Source: SG8-30 sp963695155
GTDB taxonomy: Bacteria > Pseudomonadota > Gammaproteobacteria > Steroidobacterales > Steroidobacteraceae
Assembly: GCA_963695155.1 (NCBI GenBank)
Contig: CAVOGD010000006.1
Span: forward strand, 372,001-436,000
Direction of reading: 5' to 3'
DNA length: 64,000 nt
Of the stretch, positions 26,303-36,176 are shown piece by piece. The translations under genes and the position numbers were made by a program. How positions within the stretch are numbered: position 1 is the stretch's first letter; each line of letters opens with the position of its first letter. The notes under the pieces are model-generated. The model saw nothing but the letters and a program-made list of their open reading frames with translations. It did not search any database and had not been told where the DNA came from.

Positions 26303-27580
26303 TCAGTCCGCCCAGTCGCGCTCGAGCCAGCGTGAACTCAGGAAGAACAGGCCCGAGGCCAGCAGGTAGAAACCCGTGCCGGCGAGGATCGAGTAACGCA
26401 GCGAATCGTCGCCGTACTGCAACTGCAGCGCGTCGGAGAGCGCGCCGATCGCCCAGGTCCCGATCCCGATGCCGATCAGGTTGTTGACGAACAGGAACAC
26501 CGCTGACGCGGTCGCCCGCATGTCCGGCCGCACCAGGTGCTGGACGGCGGAAATCACCGGTCCCAGCCAGACCAGGCCGAGCGCGGTCGGCACCAGCAGC
26601 ACGAAGAAGCTGAGCACCGGCGTCGACGACAGGATGCCCAGCACGTAGAACGGGATCGTCAGCACGAAGGCCAGCGCCGGGATCTTTACATAGAGCTTTC
26701 TGCTGCCCTGGCCGAAGCGATCCCCGGCCCAGCCGCCGATCCAGACTCCCGCCAGGCCGCCCACCAGCAGGATGGCCCCATAGAACAGGGAGGCATCGAG
26801 CAGGGTCATTCCGTAGCTGCGCACGAAGAAGGACGGAAACCAGAAGAACAACCCGTAGCCCATCATGGACGAGCAGGAAGCGGCGAGCGAGATCAGCCAG
26901 AAACTCGGCTTTTTCAGCAGCGTCCGCAGGATCGTCGCCAAGGCCGGCGGGGCGCGGTCGTCGTGCTGCCGGTCGTAGCGGCCGCGCTCCGGCTCCTTGA
27001 TGGTCAGCCTGAACACAGGCGCGAGCAGGATGCCGGCGATGCCCACGGCAAAAAAGGCGAAGCGCCAGTCGATCAGGCTGGCGATCACGCCGCCGAACAG
27101 GATGCCCAGCGCGCTGCCGATCGGGATGCCGAAGGAATAGATGCTCAGGGCGCGGGCCCGCTGCTCCGGCGGGAACAGGTCGGAGATCAGCGAGTAGGCC
27201 GGCGCGACCCCGCCCGCCTCGCCGACGCCCACGCCGAGCCGGGCCAGGAACAACTGCCAGAAGTTGGTCGCCAGCCCGCAGACGGCCGTCATGCCGCTCC
27301 AGATCACCAGCGCCCCGGTCATGATCCAGGTGCGGCTGTAGCGGTCCGCCGCCATCGCCACCGGGATGCCAAGGCCAGTGTAGAACAGCGCAAAGGCGAG
27401 CCCGCCCATCAGGCCGAGCTGCGCGTCGCTGAGGCCCAGATCGGCCTTGATCGGCACGGCCAGGATGCCGACGATCTGGCGGTCGATGAAGTTGAAGGTA
27501 TAGACGAGCACCAGGATGCCGAGCGCAGCAGCCCGTTCCCGGGTCAGCAGTCCGTCGCCCTGTCCGCCGTTCGCTCCCAT
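26303..27580 (-). CDS. MFS transporter, spinster-like
   Basis: 425-residue inner-membrane transporter with 12 predicted membrane segments and a central cytoplasmic loop (REPERGRYDRQHDDR region). TM1 has VYTFNFIDRQIVGIL, typical of spinster/Spns-like and hexuronate-type MFS carriers. The loop 2-3 motif reads AMAADRYSRTWIM. These carriers in TonB-receptor loci usually import the product of extracellular breakdown, but the substrate is unknown. It is transcribed leftward after the TonB receptor, with a strong hairpin between them. Confidence 0.88.
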   Translation of the reverse strand: MGANGGQGDGLLTRERAAALGILVLVYTFNFIDRQIVGILAVPIKADLGLSDAQLGLMGGLAFALFYTGLGIPVAMAADRYSRTWIMTGALVIWSGMTAVCGLATNFWQLFLARLGVGVGEAGGVAPAYSLISDLFPPEQRARALSIYSFGIPIGSALGILFGGVIASLIDWRFAFFAVGIAGILLAPVFRLTIKEPERGRYDRQHDDRAPPALATILRTLLKKPSFWLISLAASCSSMMGYGLFFWFPSFFVRSYGMTLLDASLFYGAILLVGGLAGVWIGGWAGDRFGQGSRKLYVKIPALAFVLTIPFYVLGILSSTPVLSFFVLLVPTALGLVWLGPVISAVQHLVRPDMRATASAVFLFVNNLIGIGIGTWAIGALSDALQLQYGDDSLRYSILAGTGFYLLASGLFFLSSRWLERDWAD

Positions 27581-27619
27581 GCCTCTCCCCCCGGGGCGCG
27601 CCGGTTTCCTCAGACGGAA

Positions 27620-27648
27620 GGGGGCGCAGCCGAATCGGCTGCGCCCCC
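27620..27648 (-). terminator. Strong hairpin after the TonB-dependent receptor gene
   Basis: A perfect 14-bp-arm inverted repeat (27620-27633 and 27635-27648) around a single base lies between the receptor stop (27701) and the MFS start (27580). It probably terminates or attenuates receptor transcription, lowering MFS expression if the two are cotranscribed. Confidence 0.7.
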
Positions 27649-27700
27649 GGTCCTCATCGCGTCACAGGCGCCGGTCAGCGCCAACACTACTGCACGAGGG

Positions 27701-29947
27701 CTAGAAGCGTCCCGTGATCACGAAACTGAAGGTCTTGGGCGGTCCGTAATAGACGGTGCGGATATTGCCCACCGAGGAGAATTCCTGGCCATCCGTCCGA
27801 TAGACCTCGTTGAACAGGTTGCGGGCGTACAGGCCGGCACTCAGCTTGCCGCTGCGGTGAGTCCACAGCACGCTGCCGTCGAAGATCCAGTATGCATCCT
27901 GGAACAGGCCCTCGATCTCGACGTTCGAATTGACCGGCGTGTTGTCCACGGACAGCGCCATGCGCGACCGGGAGCGCGCAGACCCTGCGAACCGCATCGT
28001 GCCGAGTTCTGCCATGTCGAACTCATAGGAAGCGCCGAAGCGGGAAGTCCACTTGGGCGAAAAGGCCGGCTCCTGGAAGGCGCGGCTGCCGCCGAACGCG
28101 GTAAAGCGCGTGTCGGCGAAACTGCCGTACTTGGCATCGAGATAACCGATCTGCGCATCCAACATTACGGCCTTCGAGGGACGGAAGGCGAACTCCAGCT
28201 CGGCACCCGAGATCTCGAGCGAGCCAGCGTTCAGCACCGTCAGTTCAGGGCTCGGCAGCCCGGTTCCCGGATCGACGGTGAGGCCTGAGACGCGGGCCTG
28301 GAAGTCCGTGTAATCGTTGTCGAAGATCGACAGGTTCAGGCGTACGGAATCATCCATCCAGTCGGACTTGAGGCCGATCTCGTAGGAGGTCATCTCCTCG
28401 GGCTCGTAGGGCGCCTGCTCGCCCGGGTTGTTGGCCCGGCCATTGAAGCCGCCCGACTTGAAGCCGCGCGCGGCGCGGGCATAGAAGAGGACGTGGTCGG
28501 TGGCCCGGAAGTCGATCGAGGCCATCGGCGAGACGTCGGTCCAGGTATCGTCGATGGTGAAGGCGAATGCCGGATCGGCAGTCACCCCCGGGAAGTTGGA
28601 AAACGTGGACGTCGTGCGCGCGTAATCCTTCTTCTCGCTCGTGTAGCGAACGCCGGCCGACGCGTTGAACCGATCCGTGACGGCGTAGGTGACGTTGGCG
28701 TAGGCCGCCCAGCTGGTCGTCTCCAGGTCGTCGTCGATCGTGCGCAGGAACGTGAAGCCTCCGGGTCCCGTGAACAGGTCGTCCGCAAACGCCTCCTGGT
28801 GCGACTTGACGTTCTCGCGCAGGTAGTAGAGGCCGCCGACAAAGCCCAGCCTCTCCCCGGCATAGTTGGCCTGGAATTCCTGGCTGATCTGGTCCTGGTC
28901 GACGTCGACGAGGACGTCGCCGGTCTCGATGACCGTCGCGTCGATGTCGATGTAGTCGGTGCTTTCCAGCTCACGGTAGGCGGTGATCGAACGCAGGGTG
29001 AGGGCCTCGCTGGCCTCCCATGCCACGTTGAGCGCCGTACCCTGGTGGGTGAGTTTCGTCGAGTTGGGCAGGCCGGGCGTCGGCGTGGCGGTGAACCTGA
29101 ATTGCGGGACGTCGGCGGGCAGCACGATGATCGGCACGCCGAACAGGGTCGTCAGGGTATTGATCGGCTGTCCCAGCACGAGCGCGTTGTCTTCCTTGGA
29201 GTAGTCGGCGGACCAGTCGACTGCCACGTTCCCCGACGGTTTCCAGGACAGGGCGACGCGACCGGCCTGGACGTCGCGATCGTTGTATTCCGCATCGTTC
29301 GTCGGGTTGGTGACATAGCCGTCGCGCTGCGCACTGAACAGCGAGATGCCTCCGGCCAGCGACTCGCCGAGGGGGCCGGATGCCGAGAGGCGGCCTTCCA
29401 GCTGGCCATAGTCACCTAACGTCGCCTGCAGCATGGTCTGCCGCTCCTGGCTGGGCCGGCGCGTGATGACCTTGAGCGCGCCGCCGATCGTGTTCTTGCC
29501 GTACAGGGTGCCCTGCGGGCCGCGCAACACCTCGATCCGCTCGATATCGAACAGGTCCAGCTGCGTACCACGGATGCGCGAGTAATAGACGTCATCGACG
29601 TAGAAGCCGACCGCCGGATCGAACGTCTGCAGCGCATCGGGCTGGCCGACGCCCCGGATGTAGATGTTGGTCGCATTGGACGAGCCGCGACCCTGCACGA
29701 TGTTGAGGTTCGGAACGAGACCCTGCAGTCCGGTGCTGTCGGCCGCGCCGATGCGCTCGATGGTCTGCTCCGAGAACGCCGACACCGAGCCGGGCACGTC
29801 CTGCACCGACTCCGCTATGCGCCGCGACGTGACCACGATTCCCTCCAGGGCCGCTACGCCAGTCTCCTGGGCGAGCACGGGTGCCGGCAACGCAGCGGCT
29901 ACGGCGATCGCGATCAGCATGTTCTTGGAACCGCGCTTCTCTTTCAT
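27701..29947 (-). CDS. TonB-dependent outer-membrane receptor
   Basis: 748 residues. Signal peptide 1-26 (LIAIAVAAALPAPVLA), TonB box about 35-42 (GIVVTSRR), plug domain to about 165 with IERIEVLRGPQGTLYGKNTIGG, then a 22-strand barrel ending in the aromatic C-terminus SFVITGRF. The plug and barrel motifs (RGPQGTLYGKNT, ARAARGFKSGGFNGRA) are of the large iron-complex/organic-substrate receptor group abundant in Sphingomonads and Steroidobacterales. Its neighbours suggest uptake of an organic compound, not iron. Divergent from tetR. Confidence 0.93.
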   Translation of the reverse strand: MKEKRGSKNMLIAIAVAAALPAPVLAQETGVAALEGIVVTSRRIAESVQDVPGSVSAFSEQTIERIGAADSTGLQGLVPNLNIVQGRGSSNATNIYIRGVGQPDALQTFDPAVGFYVDDVYYSRIRGTQLDLFDIERIEVLRGPQGTLYGKNTIGGALKVITRRPSQERQTMLQATLGDYGQLEGRLSASGPLGESLAGGISLFSAQRDGYVTNPTNDAEYNDRDVQAGRVALSWKPSGNVAVDWSADYSKEDNALVLGQPINTLTTLFGVPIIVLPADVPQFRFTATPTPGLPNSTKLTHQGTALNVAWEASEALTLRSITAYRELESTDYIDIDATVIETGDVLVDVDQDQISQEFQANYAGERLGFVGGLYYLRENVKSHQEAFADDLFTGPGGFTFLRTIDDDLETTSWAAYANVTYAVTDRFNASAGVRYTSEKKDYARTTSTFSNFPGVTADPAFAFTIDDTWTDVSPMASIDFRATDHVLFYARAARGFKSGGFNGRANNPGEQAPYEPEEMTSYEIGLKSDWMDDSVRLNLSIFDNDYTDFQARVSGLTVDPGTGLPSPELTVLNAGSLEISGAELEFAFRPSKAVMLDAQIGYLDAKYGSFADTRFTAFGGSRAFQEPAFSPKWTSRFGASYEFDMAELGTMRFAGSARSRSRMALSVDNTPVNSNVEIEGLFQDAYWIFDGSVLWTHRSGKLSAGLYARNLFNEVYRTDGQEFSSVGNIRTVYYGPPKTFSFVITGRF

Positions 29948-30031
29948 GCAATTCCCCTTGACAGTGTTGTGTTAGCGCGATGCTGGCGACGCCGCAGCGG
30001 CGGCTCTTTATCCAGGATCGCCCAGCGAGCA

Positions 30032-30041
30032 AAGACGTCTT
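30032..30041. promoter_or_regulatory. Candidate TetR operator (AAGACGTCTT palindrome)
   Basis: A perfect 10-bp palindrome, imperfectly extended to GCAAAGACGTCTTGC, in the 128-nt gap between the TonB receptor and tetR. A second inverted repeat, TGAAAC-N9-GTTTCA (30070-30075 and 30085-30090), straddles the tetR start codon. Either could be the operator; function is inferred from position. Confidence 0.35.
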
Positions 30042-30075
30042 GCCATCCGGGCCCGATCATGCAAGATTGTGAAAC

Positions 30076-30687
30076 ATGAATCAAGTTTCAGGTCGCGGGA
30101 GGATTCCGAAGACCGAACGGGGCCGAAAGACGCGAAACCGCCTGCTCGAAGCCGCCGAGATCGAGTTCGGCAACAAGGGCTTCCATGACGCGGCGATCAG
30201 CGGCATCACCCAACGGGCCCGCGTGGCGCTCGGGACCTTTTACACCTACTTCGACAGCAAGCAGGAGATCTTCGCGGCCCTCGTGTCCTACATGAGCGAG
30301 CGCACGCGGCAGTGGGTCGGCGAGCGGGTCGCCGGTGCACCGGACCGGCTGGCCGCGGAGCGGCTCGGCCTCGCCGCCTACATCGAGTTCGTCCGTGAGC
30401 ACAAGGGCATCTACCGCATCATGTCCGAGGCCGAGTTCATCGCCAACGACGCGTTCCGCGCGCACTACGAGAGCTTCGCCCGCTCCTACCTCGCGAACCT
30501 CGGCAAGGCGGACGCGCGCGGCGAGATCCGCCAGGGCGATTACCAGGTCTGGTCCTGGGCGATCATGGGCATCAACGTCTTCCTCGGCATGCGCTTTGCG
30601 GAGTGGGATGAGAGCGAATCACCGTTGCGGATCGCCGAGTCGGCGCTGGACCTGATCGGCAACGGGATGTCGCCGGACAAGGGCTGA
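30076..30687 (+). CDS. TetR-family transcriptional regulator
   Basis: 203 residues. The N-terminal HTH (RNRLLEAAEIEFGNKGFHDAAI, ARVALGTFYTYFDSKQEIF; about 20-65) is classic TetR/AcrR. The C-terminal ligand domain includes YIEFVREHKGIYRIMSEAEF. It is divergent from the TonB receptor and 76 nt upstream of the KAS III-like gene on the same strand, so it probably controls both directions. The ligand is unknown, though acyl-CoA or lipid-type inducers are common in such loci. Confidence 0.9.
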   Translation: MNQVSGRGRIPKTERGRKTRNRLLEAAEIEFGNKGFHDAAISGITQRARVALGTFYTYFDSKQEIFAALVSYMSERTRQWVGERVAGAPDRLAAERLGLAAYIEFVREHKGIYRIMSEAEFIANDAFRAHYESFARSYLANLGKADARGEIRQGDYQVWSWAIMGINVFLGMRFAEWDESESPLRIAESALDLIGNGMSPDKG

Positions 30688-30763
30688 TGCGCGGCGACCG
30701 GCTGGTCCTCTTTGGAGCGCTCGCCGCGGCAGGCGAGCACGGCAGGATCGGGGCACTGAATCC

Positions 30764-31797
30764 ATGAACACCATGGGAATCGTCGCAACCGGCACCTGGT
30801 TCCCGGACACCTACGTCACCGCGGCGGAGATTGCCAAGCGCAGCGGCATACCCGAGCAGGTGGTCCGCGAGAAGCTCGGCATTGAGCGCAAGTACGTCGC
30901 CGATCCGCAGGTCCACCCGAACCAGATGGCCGTCCTGGCAGCCCGCAAGGCCATTGACCGGGCCGGCATCGACCCCATGGAAATTGACGTGGTCCTGTGC
31001 ACGACGGAGGAGTGGCGCGAGTACCTGCTGTGGACCACGGCCATCGACCTCGCCTGGGAAATCGGCGCCCGGAAGGCATGGGGGGTCGACCTGCACACCC
31101 GCTGTGCGACCACGATTGCCGCGCTCAAGATGGCCAGGGGCCTGATGGCCAGCGATCCCTCCATCAACACGATCCTGGTGGGCGGCGGCTATGCCGTCTC
31201 CCATTTCATCGACCTGGGCGACGTGGACACCTCCTTCCTGTTCAACATCGGTGCGGGCGCCGCGGCGCTGATCCTGAAGCGCGACTGGCCGGAGAACCAG
31301 GTCCTGGGCACGCACCTGATCGCCGACGGGTCGATGAGCCGGCACGTGATCGTTCCGGCCAGCGGCACGATCCGCCACCCGACGGACGAGGCGGTCGACC
31401 AGGGGGGCTTCAAGTTCCGGCTGGTCGAACCCGCCGCCATGAAGGCGCAGCTCGGGGCGGTGTCGGTCGACAACTGGCTGACCTGCGTGGACGTCGCGCT
31501 GCGGGAATCGGGTCGGAAGCGCGACGGCACCGCCTACACGCGGCAGGACATCGACTTCCTGAACATGTCGCTGGTCAAGCCTTCCGCCTACCGCACCATG
31601 CTCGGCCAGCTCGGCCTGACGGAGGAACAGGGCGTCTACCTGTCGCACATCGGGCATATCGGCGAACAGGACGCGATCATCAACATCGAGGCGGGCCTCG
31701 AGCAGGGCCGGCTGAAACCGGGCGACACGATGGCCATCCTGGCGGCCGGCATCGGCTATGTGTGGGGTGGCGCGATCGTCCAGTGGGGGACGCCCAG

Positions 31798-31801
<4 letters not shown>
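30764..31801 (+). CDS. KAS III / thiolase-fold enzyme with atypical active site
   Basis: 345 residues of the FabH-like thiolase fold. The nucleophile is Cys114 in VDLHTRCATTIAALKMA. The usual second and third residues are not at their places: where FabH has VPHQANLRI this protein reads SLVKPSAYRTM (about 270), and where FabH has HGNTSAAS it reads IGHIGEQDA (about 297). It may therefore be an acyltransferase or a condensing enzyme with altered chemistry, not a fatty-acid KAS III. The C-terminus ILAAGIGYVWGGAIVQWG is family-typical. It overlaps the next gene by 4 nt (ATGA). Confidence 0.85.
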
Positions 31802-33323
<1,522 letters not shown>

Positions 33324-33327
<4 letters not shown>

Positions 33328-34391
33328 GCGTCGCAGTGCTCGACGGAATCAGTGCCCGCAGGGTGACCACGAATCGCCTGGCCACCCGGGTGTTGTTCTC
33401 CGGCCCCGAGGACGGCATTCCGGTCGTATTCATCCACGGGAATTTCTCCTCCGCCACCTGGTGGGAGGAGACCATGCTGAGGCTGCCGCCGCAGTACCGC
33501 GGCATTGCCCCGGACCAGCGCGGTTTCGGCGACGCGGATCCGGCCAAGAAGGTCGATGCGACGCGCGGCATGCGCGATTTCGTCGACGATGCGATCGCGC
33601 TCATGGACCACCTGGGCCACGATCGATTCCACCTTTCGGGCAACTCGCTGGGTGGAGTGGCCGCGTGGTGGATGATGGCCGAACATCCTGGCCGCCTGTT
33701 GTCCGTCACGCTGCCCGGAGCGGGCTCTCCCTTCGGTTTCGGCGGAACGCGCGACGCGCGTGGAACGCCGATCAGCGGGGATTTTGCGGGCTCCGGCGGG
33801 GGCCTGCTCAACCCGATCCTGATCCAGGGCGTGGCGCAGCGGGACCGATCCCTCGATCAGCCTTTCAGTCCGCGCAACGTGCTGCGGCTGCTGGTATGGG
33901 GCCCGCCCTTCATTCCCGGGCGCGAGGATGACCTGCTGGACGCCATGTTCCGCGTTCACCTGGGCGACCGGGACCTTCCGGGAGACTGGGTGGAGTCGCC
34001 GAACTGGCCCTACTTCGCCCCGGGCAGATGGGGTGCGACCAACGCGATGTCGCCCATGTGCTCCGGCGGGCTCGTCGAACGAATACTCGCGGCAGGGACC
34101 AAGGCAAGGGTGCTGTGGATCTACGGCGCCGAGGACATTGCCGTCTGCAACAACGCCGCGTCCGACCCGGCAACGCGCGGACAGCGGGGTCTGCTGGCCG
34201 GCTATCCCGGCCCGGAGCGTTATCCGCCGCAGCCGATGATGGACCAGATCCGCACCCTGCTCGAGGATTATGCGGCCGCGGGCGGGAGCTACGAGGAGGT
34301 CGCCGTGGCAGGTTCGGGACATGTGCCCTTCATGTCTCATCCGGTCGAGTTCGACACCGCCTTTCACCGTCACCTGGAGCTGGCCGTATGA
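33324..34391 (+). CDS. Alpha/beta hydrolase
   Basis: 355 residues. HGN in FIHGNFSSATWWEE forms the oxyanion segment; the nucleophile elbow is LSGNSLGG with Ser108; the acid is probably Asp in WIYGAEDIAVCN and the His in GSGHVPFMSHPV. A cap-like insertion lies between about 150 and 240. The layout resembles epoxide/ester/lactone hydrolases; no substrate can be assigned. ATGA overlaps on both sides put it inside a four-gene operon. Confidence 0.88.
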
Positions 34392-35389
34392 CCAGATTAC
34401 TGACCGTCGCCCTGCTCTTCACGATCACTGCAGCCTGCGCCGAACCGGCGCCCACGCCGCGCCTCGATCCCGCGCCCGCGCCGCGCGTCGACCCGGCGCG
34501 CATCACCGTTTCCGGCATTTCCGCCGGCGGCCAGATGGCGCACCAGCTGCACATCGCGTACTCCGATATCTTCTCGGGCGCGGCGATCATCGCGGGCGGC
34601 CCTTTCGGTTGCGCCCAGGGCTCGGTGGCGACCGCCTTCGCGCGCTGCATCGCCACGACCGGCGGCAAACTGTCGGCTGGGGAATTCATCGACGAGATCG
34701 GCAAAGCCGCCGGCCAGGGGCTGGTGGCGGACACCAGGCACCTTGCGGACGACCGGGTCTGGCTGTTCCACGGTTCGCTGGACAAGGTTGTCGCCCCGGA
34801 GCTCAGCGATATCCTGCGCGACGAATACCTCGCCTTCGTGCCGGCCGAGAACATCGCCTACGTCAATGACGTTGCAGCCGGCCACAGCTTTCCGGCGCGC
34901 GGCGCCGGACATGCCTGCGGAGAGTTCGAACCGCCGTATGTCGGTGATTGCGACTACGACGCGGCCGGCCAGTTGCTGCAGCAGCTCTATCCCGGACTCG
35001 AGGCTCCGGCCGCAGGGGGACACGCCGCGCTGGGCACGGTCGAGCTCGCTGCGGCGGCCGGCGCCGGGGTGCATGAGACCGCCTTCATGTATGTCCCCGC
35101 GCAGTGCGCCGCCGGGAGCGAGGCCTGCGCGCTGCACGTGGTGCTGCACGGCTGCGCCCAGTCATCCGTCAAGCTCGGCACTGCCTTCATCGAGCAGAGC
35201 GGCTACCTGCCCTGGGCCGAGGCCAACGGCATCGTGCTCGCCTTTCCGCAGATTGCGCCTTCCGCGGTCAACCCCATGGGGTGCTGGGACTGGTGGGGTT
35301 ACACGGGCCCCGACTACCGCTGGCGAAACGGCGCGCAGATGAAGCTGCTCGCGGACTGGGTGCGGAGCCTGGCAGGCCTCGAGGGCTGA
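34388..35389 (+). CDS. PHB-depolymerase-like esterase, predicted lipoprotein
   Basis: 333 residues from the ATG at 34388, which overlaps the previous stop. Lipobox TAAC gives Cys17 as the lipidation site, so the enzyme is probably anchored in the outer or inner membrane. The lipase box GISAGG has Ser45, with Asp132 (HGSLDKVV) and His166 (AAGHSFP) completing the triad. The oxyanion-type LHGC with His254 comes after the triad, the order of type II PHB depolymerases. GCWDWWGYTGPDYRW near the end is conserved in the family. Short polyesters or related esters are the likely substrate. Confidence 0.88.
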   Translation: MTRLLTVALLFTITAACAEPAPTPRLDPAPAPRVDPARITVSGISAGGQMAHQLHIAYSDIFSGAAIIAGGPFGCAQGSVATAFARCIATTGGKLSAGEFIDEIGKAAGQGLVADTRHLADDRVWLFHGSLDKVVAPELSDILRDEYLAFVPAENIAYVNDVAAGHSFPARGAGHACGEFEPPYVGDCDYDAAGQLLQQLYPGLEAPAAGGHAALGTVELAAAAGAGVHETAFMYVPAQCAAGSEACALHVVLHGCAQSSVKLGTAFIEQSGYLPWAEANGIVLAFPQIAPSAVNPMGCWDWWGYTGPDYRWRNGAQMKLLADWVRSLAGLEG

Positions 35390-35414
35390 ACCCCGGCATC
35401 ACACGTTGAGGGTA

Positions 35415-35471
35415 CGGGAGGCTTGCCCGGCAGCACCCCCGCTGCTTTGAGACCCCGACATCGGCCTCCCG
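35415..35471. repeat. Nested inverted repeats downstream of the esterase operon
   Basis: Outer arms CGGGAGGC (35415-35422) and GCCTCCCG (35464-35471) enclose an inner hairpin GCAGC-N6-GCTGC (35430-35445). It begins 26 nt after the operon stop. It could end transcription or protect the 3' end. The remaining gap to 35615 holds no gene and has lower GC. Confidence 0.5.
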
Positions 35472-35543
35472 CACACGCCGCGCCGCAGGGGCGACGTTGA
35501 AGCAGGGGTTGCCACGGGACCGGGGCACGTCGCTGGATTGTCT

Positions 35544-35945
35544 GCTAACGGCCAGGAACGGACATGCTCGTACACTTTGGACTATATTTCACTAGCCTTT
35601 CCTCGGAGCCTAGGCATGAATCGACGGACTATCGCCCTGCCCGCAGTTCTCGTGGCGCTAACGGGTTGTGCGACGCAAATGTCGCCTGCTCAATTCATGG
35701 AAGAGTTCCCAAGAGCAACGAAAGTGAGATTTGTTGAGCAGCTAGCAGCCAAAGACCTCATCGATAGCGGCGCATGCAAATTGCGAATCGCTGACCGCAA
35801 GTACTTATCGCCAATCGGCTTGACTGTTGCCGATGACCTTCGCGGGGGCGCCAAGGGAGTTGACGAGTGGGTCGCTAACCGACCCTTCCGATTGGCCGGG
35901 AGTGCGCGTCAGCCGAAGGGTCGCTTACCGGCCAGCAACGGACAT
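35544..35945 (+). repeat. Imperfect direct repeats flanking a small lipoprotein gene
   Basis: Copy 1 at 35544-35565 (GCTAACGGCCAGGAACGGAC...) and copy 2 at 35923-35945 (GCTTACCGGCCAGCAACGGA...) differ by three changes and bracket about 360 bp with the lipoprotein gene. An inverted repeat CGACCCTTC/GAAGGGTCG (35880-35888, 35915-35923) precedes copy 2. The unit may be a mobile or cassette-like insertion. Confidence 0.5.
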
Positions 35946-35978
35946 CGGCCGACAGCCGGCCGGCCGCACTTCAGGTAG
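35616..35978 (+). CDS. Small predicted lipoprotein, unknown
   Basis: 120 residues from the ATG at 35616. The signal IALPAVLVALTGCATQ carries a lipobox (LTGC, Cys19). The body FVEQLAAKDLIDSGACKLRI and DRKYLSPIGLTVADDLRGGA appears protein-like. The last 30 residues or so read through the repeat and look unnatural, so the original C-terminus may have been lost near 35875. GC is lower than in flanking genes, consistent with acquisition. Confidence 0.6.
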   Translation: MNRRTIALPAVLVALTGCATQMSPAQFMEEFPRATKVRFVEQLAAKDLIDSGACKLRIADRKYLSPIGLTVADDLRGGAKGVDEWVANRPFRLAGSARQPKGRLPASNGHRPTAGRPHFR

Positions 35979-36058
35979 GTCTCGAACTCCTCCTGTACGA
36001 AGGCCGGCAGCGGCCTGCCGACCTCGGCTCGCAGCTCGCGGAAACGTGGACGCCTTGT
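35960..36058 (-). pseudogene. Remnant of an IS91-type transposase N-terminus
   Basis: 33 codons on the minus strand read FRELRAEVGRPLPAF then VQEEFETYLKCGR, the pattern that precedes the zinc-finger region in IS91-family transposases. The frame breaks on both sides and no ends or further domains are seen. It marks an old insertion. The plus-strand frame ending at 36159 in ADRVISRGTLAQVAAH is of unknown origin. Confidence 0.5.
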
Positions 36059-36176
36059 TTGAGCGCTTCAAGGCCAGGCCTGGGCCGGATCCCAAGACCG
36101 TCCTGCCCGCCGATCGGGTCATCAGCCGCGGCACGCTGGCGCAGGTGGCTGCGCACTAGGCGTCCTGCGGATTCTT

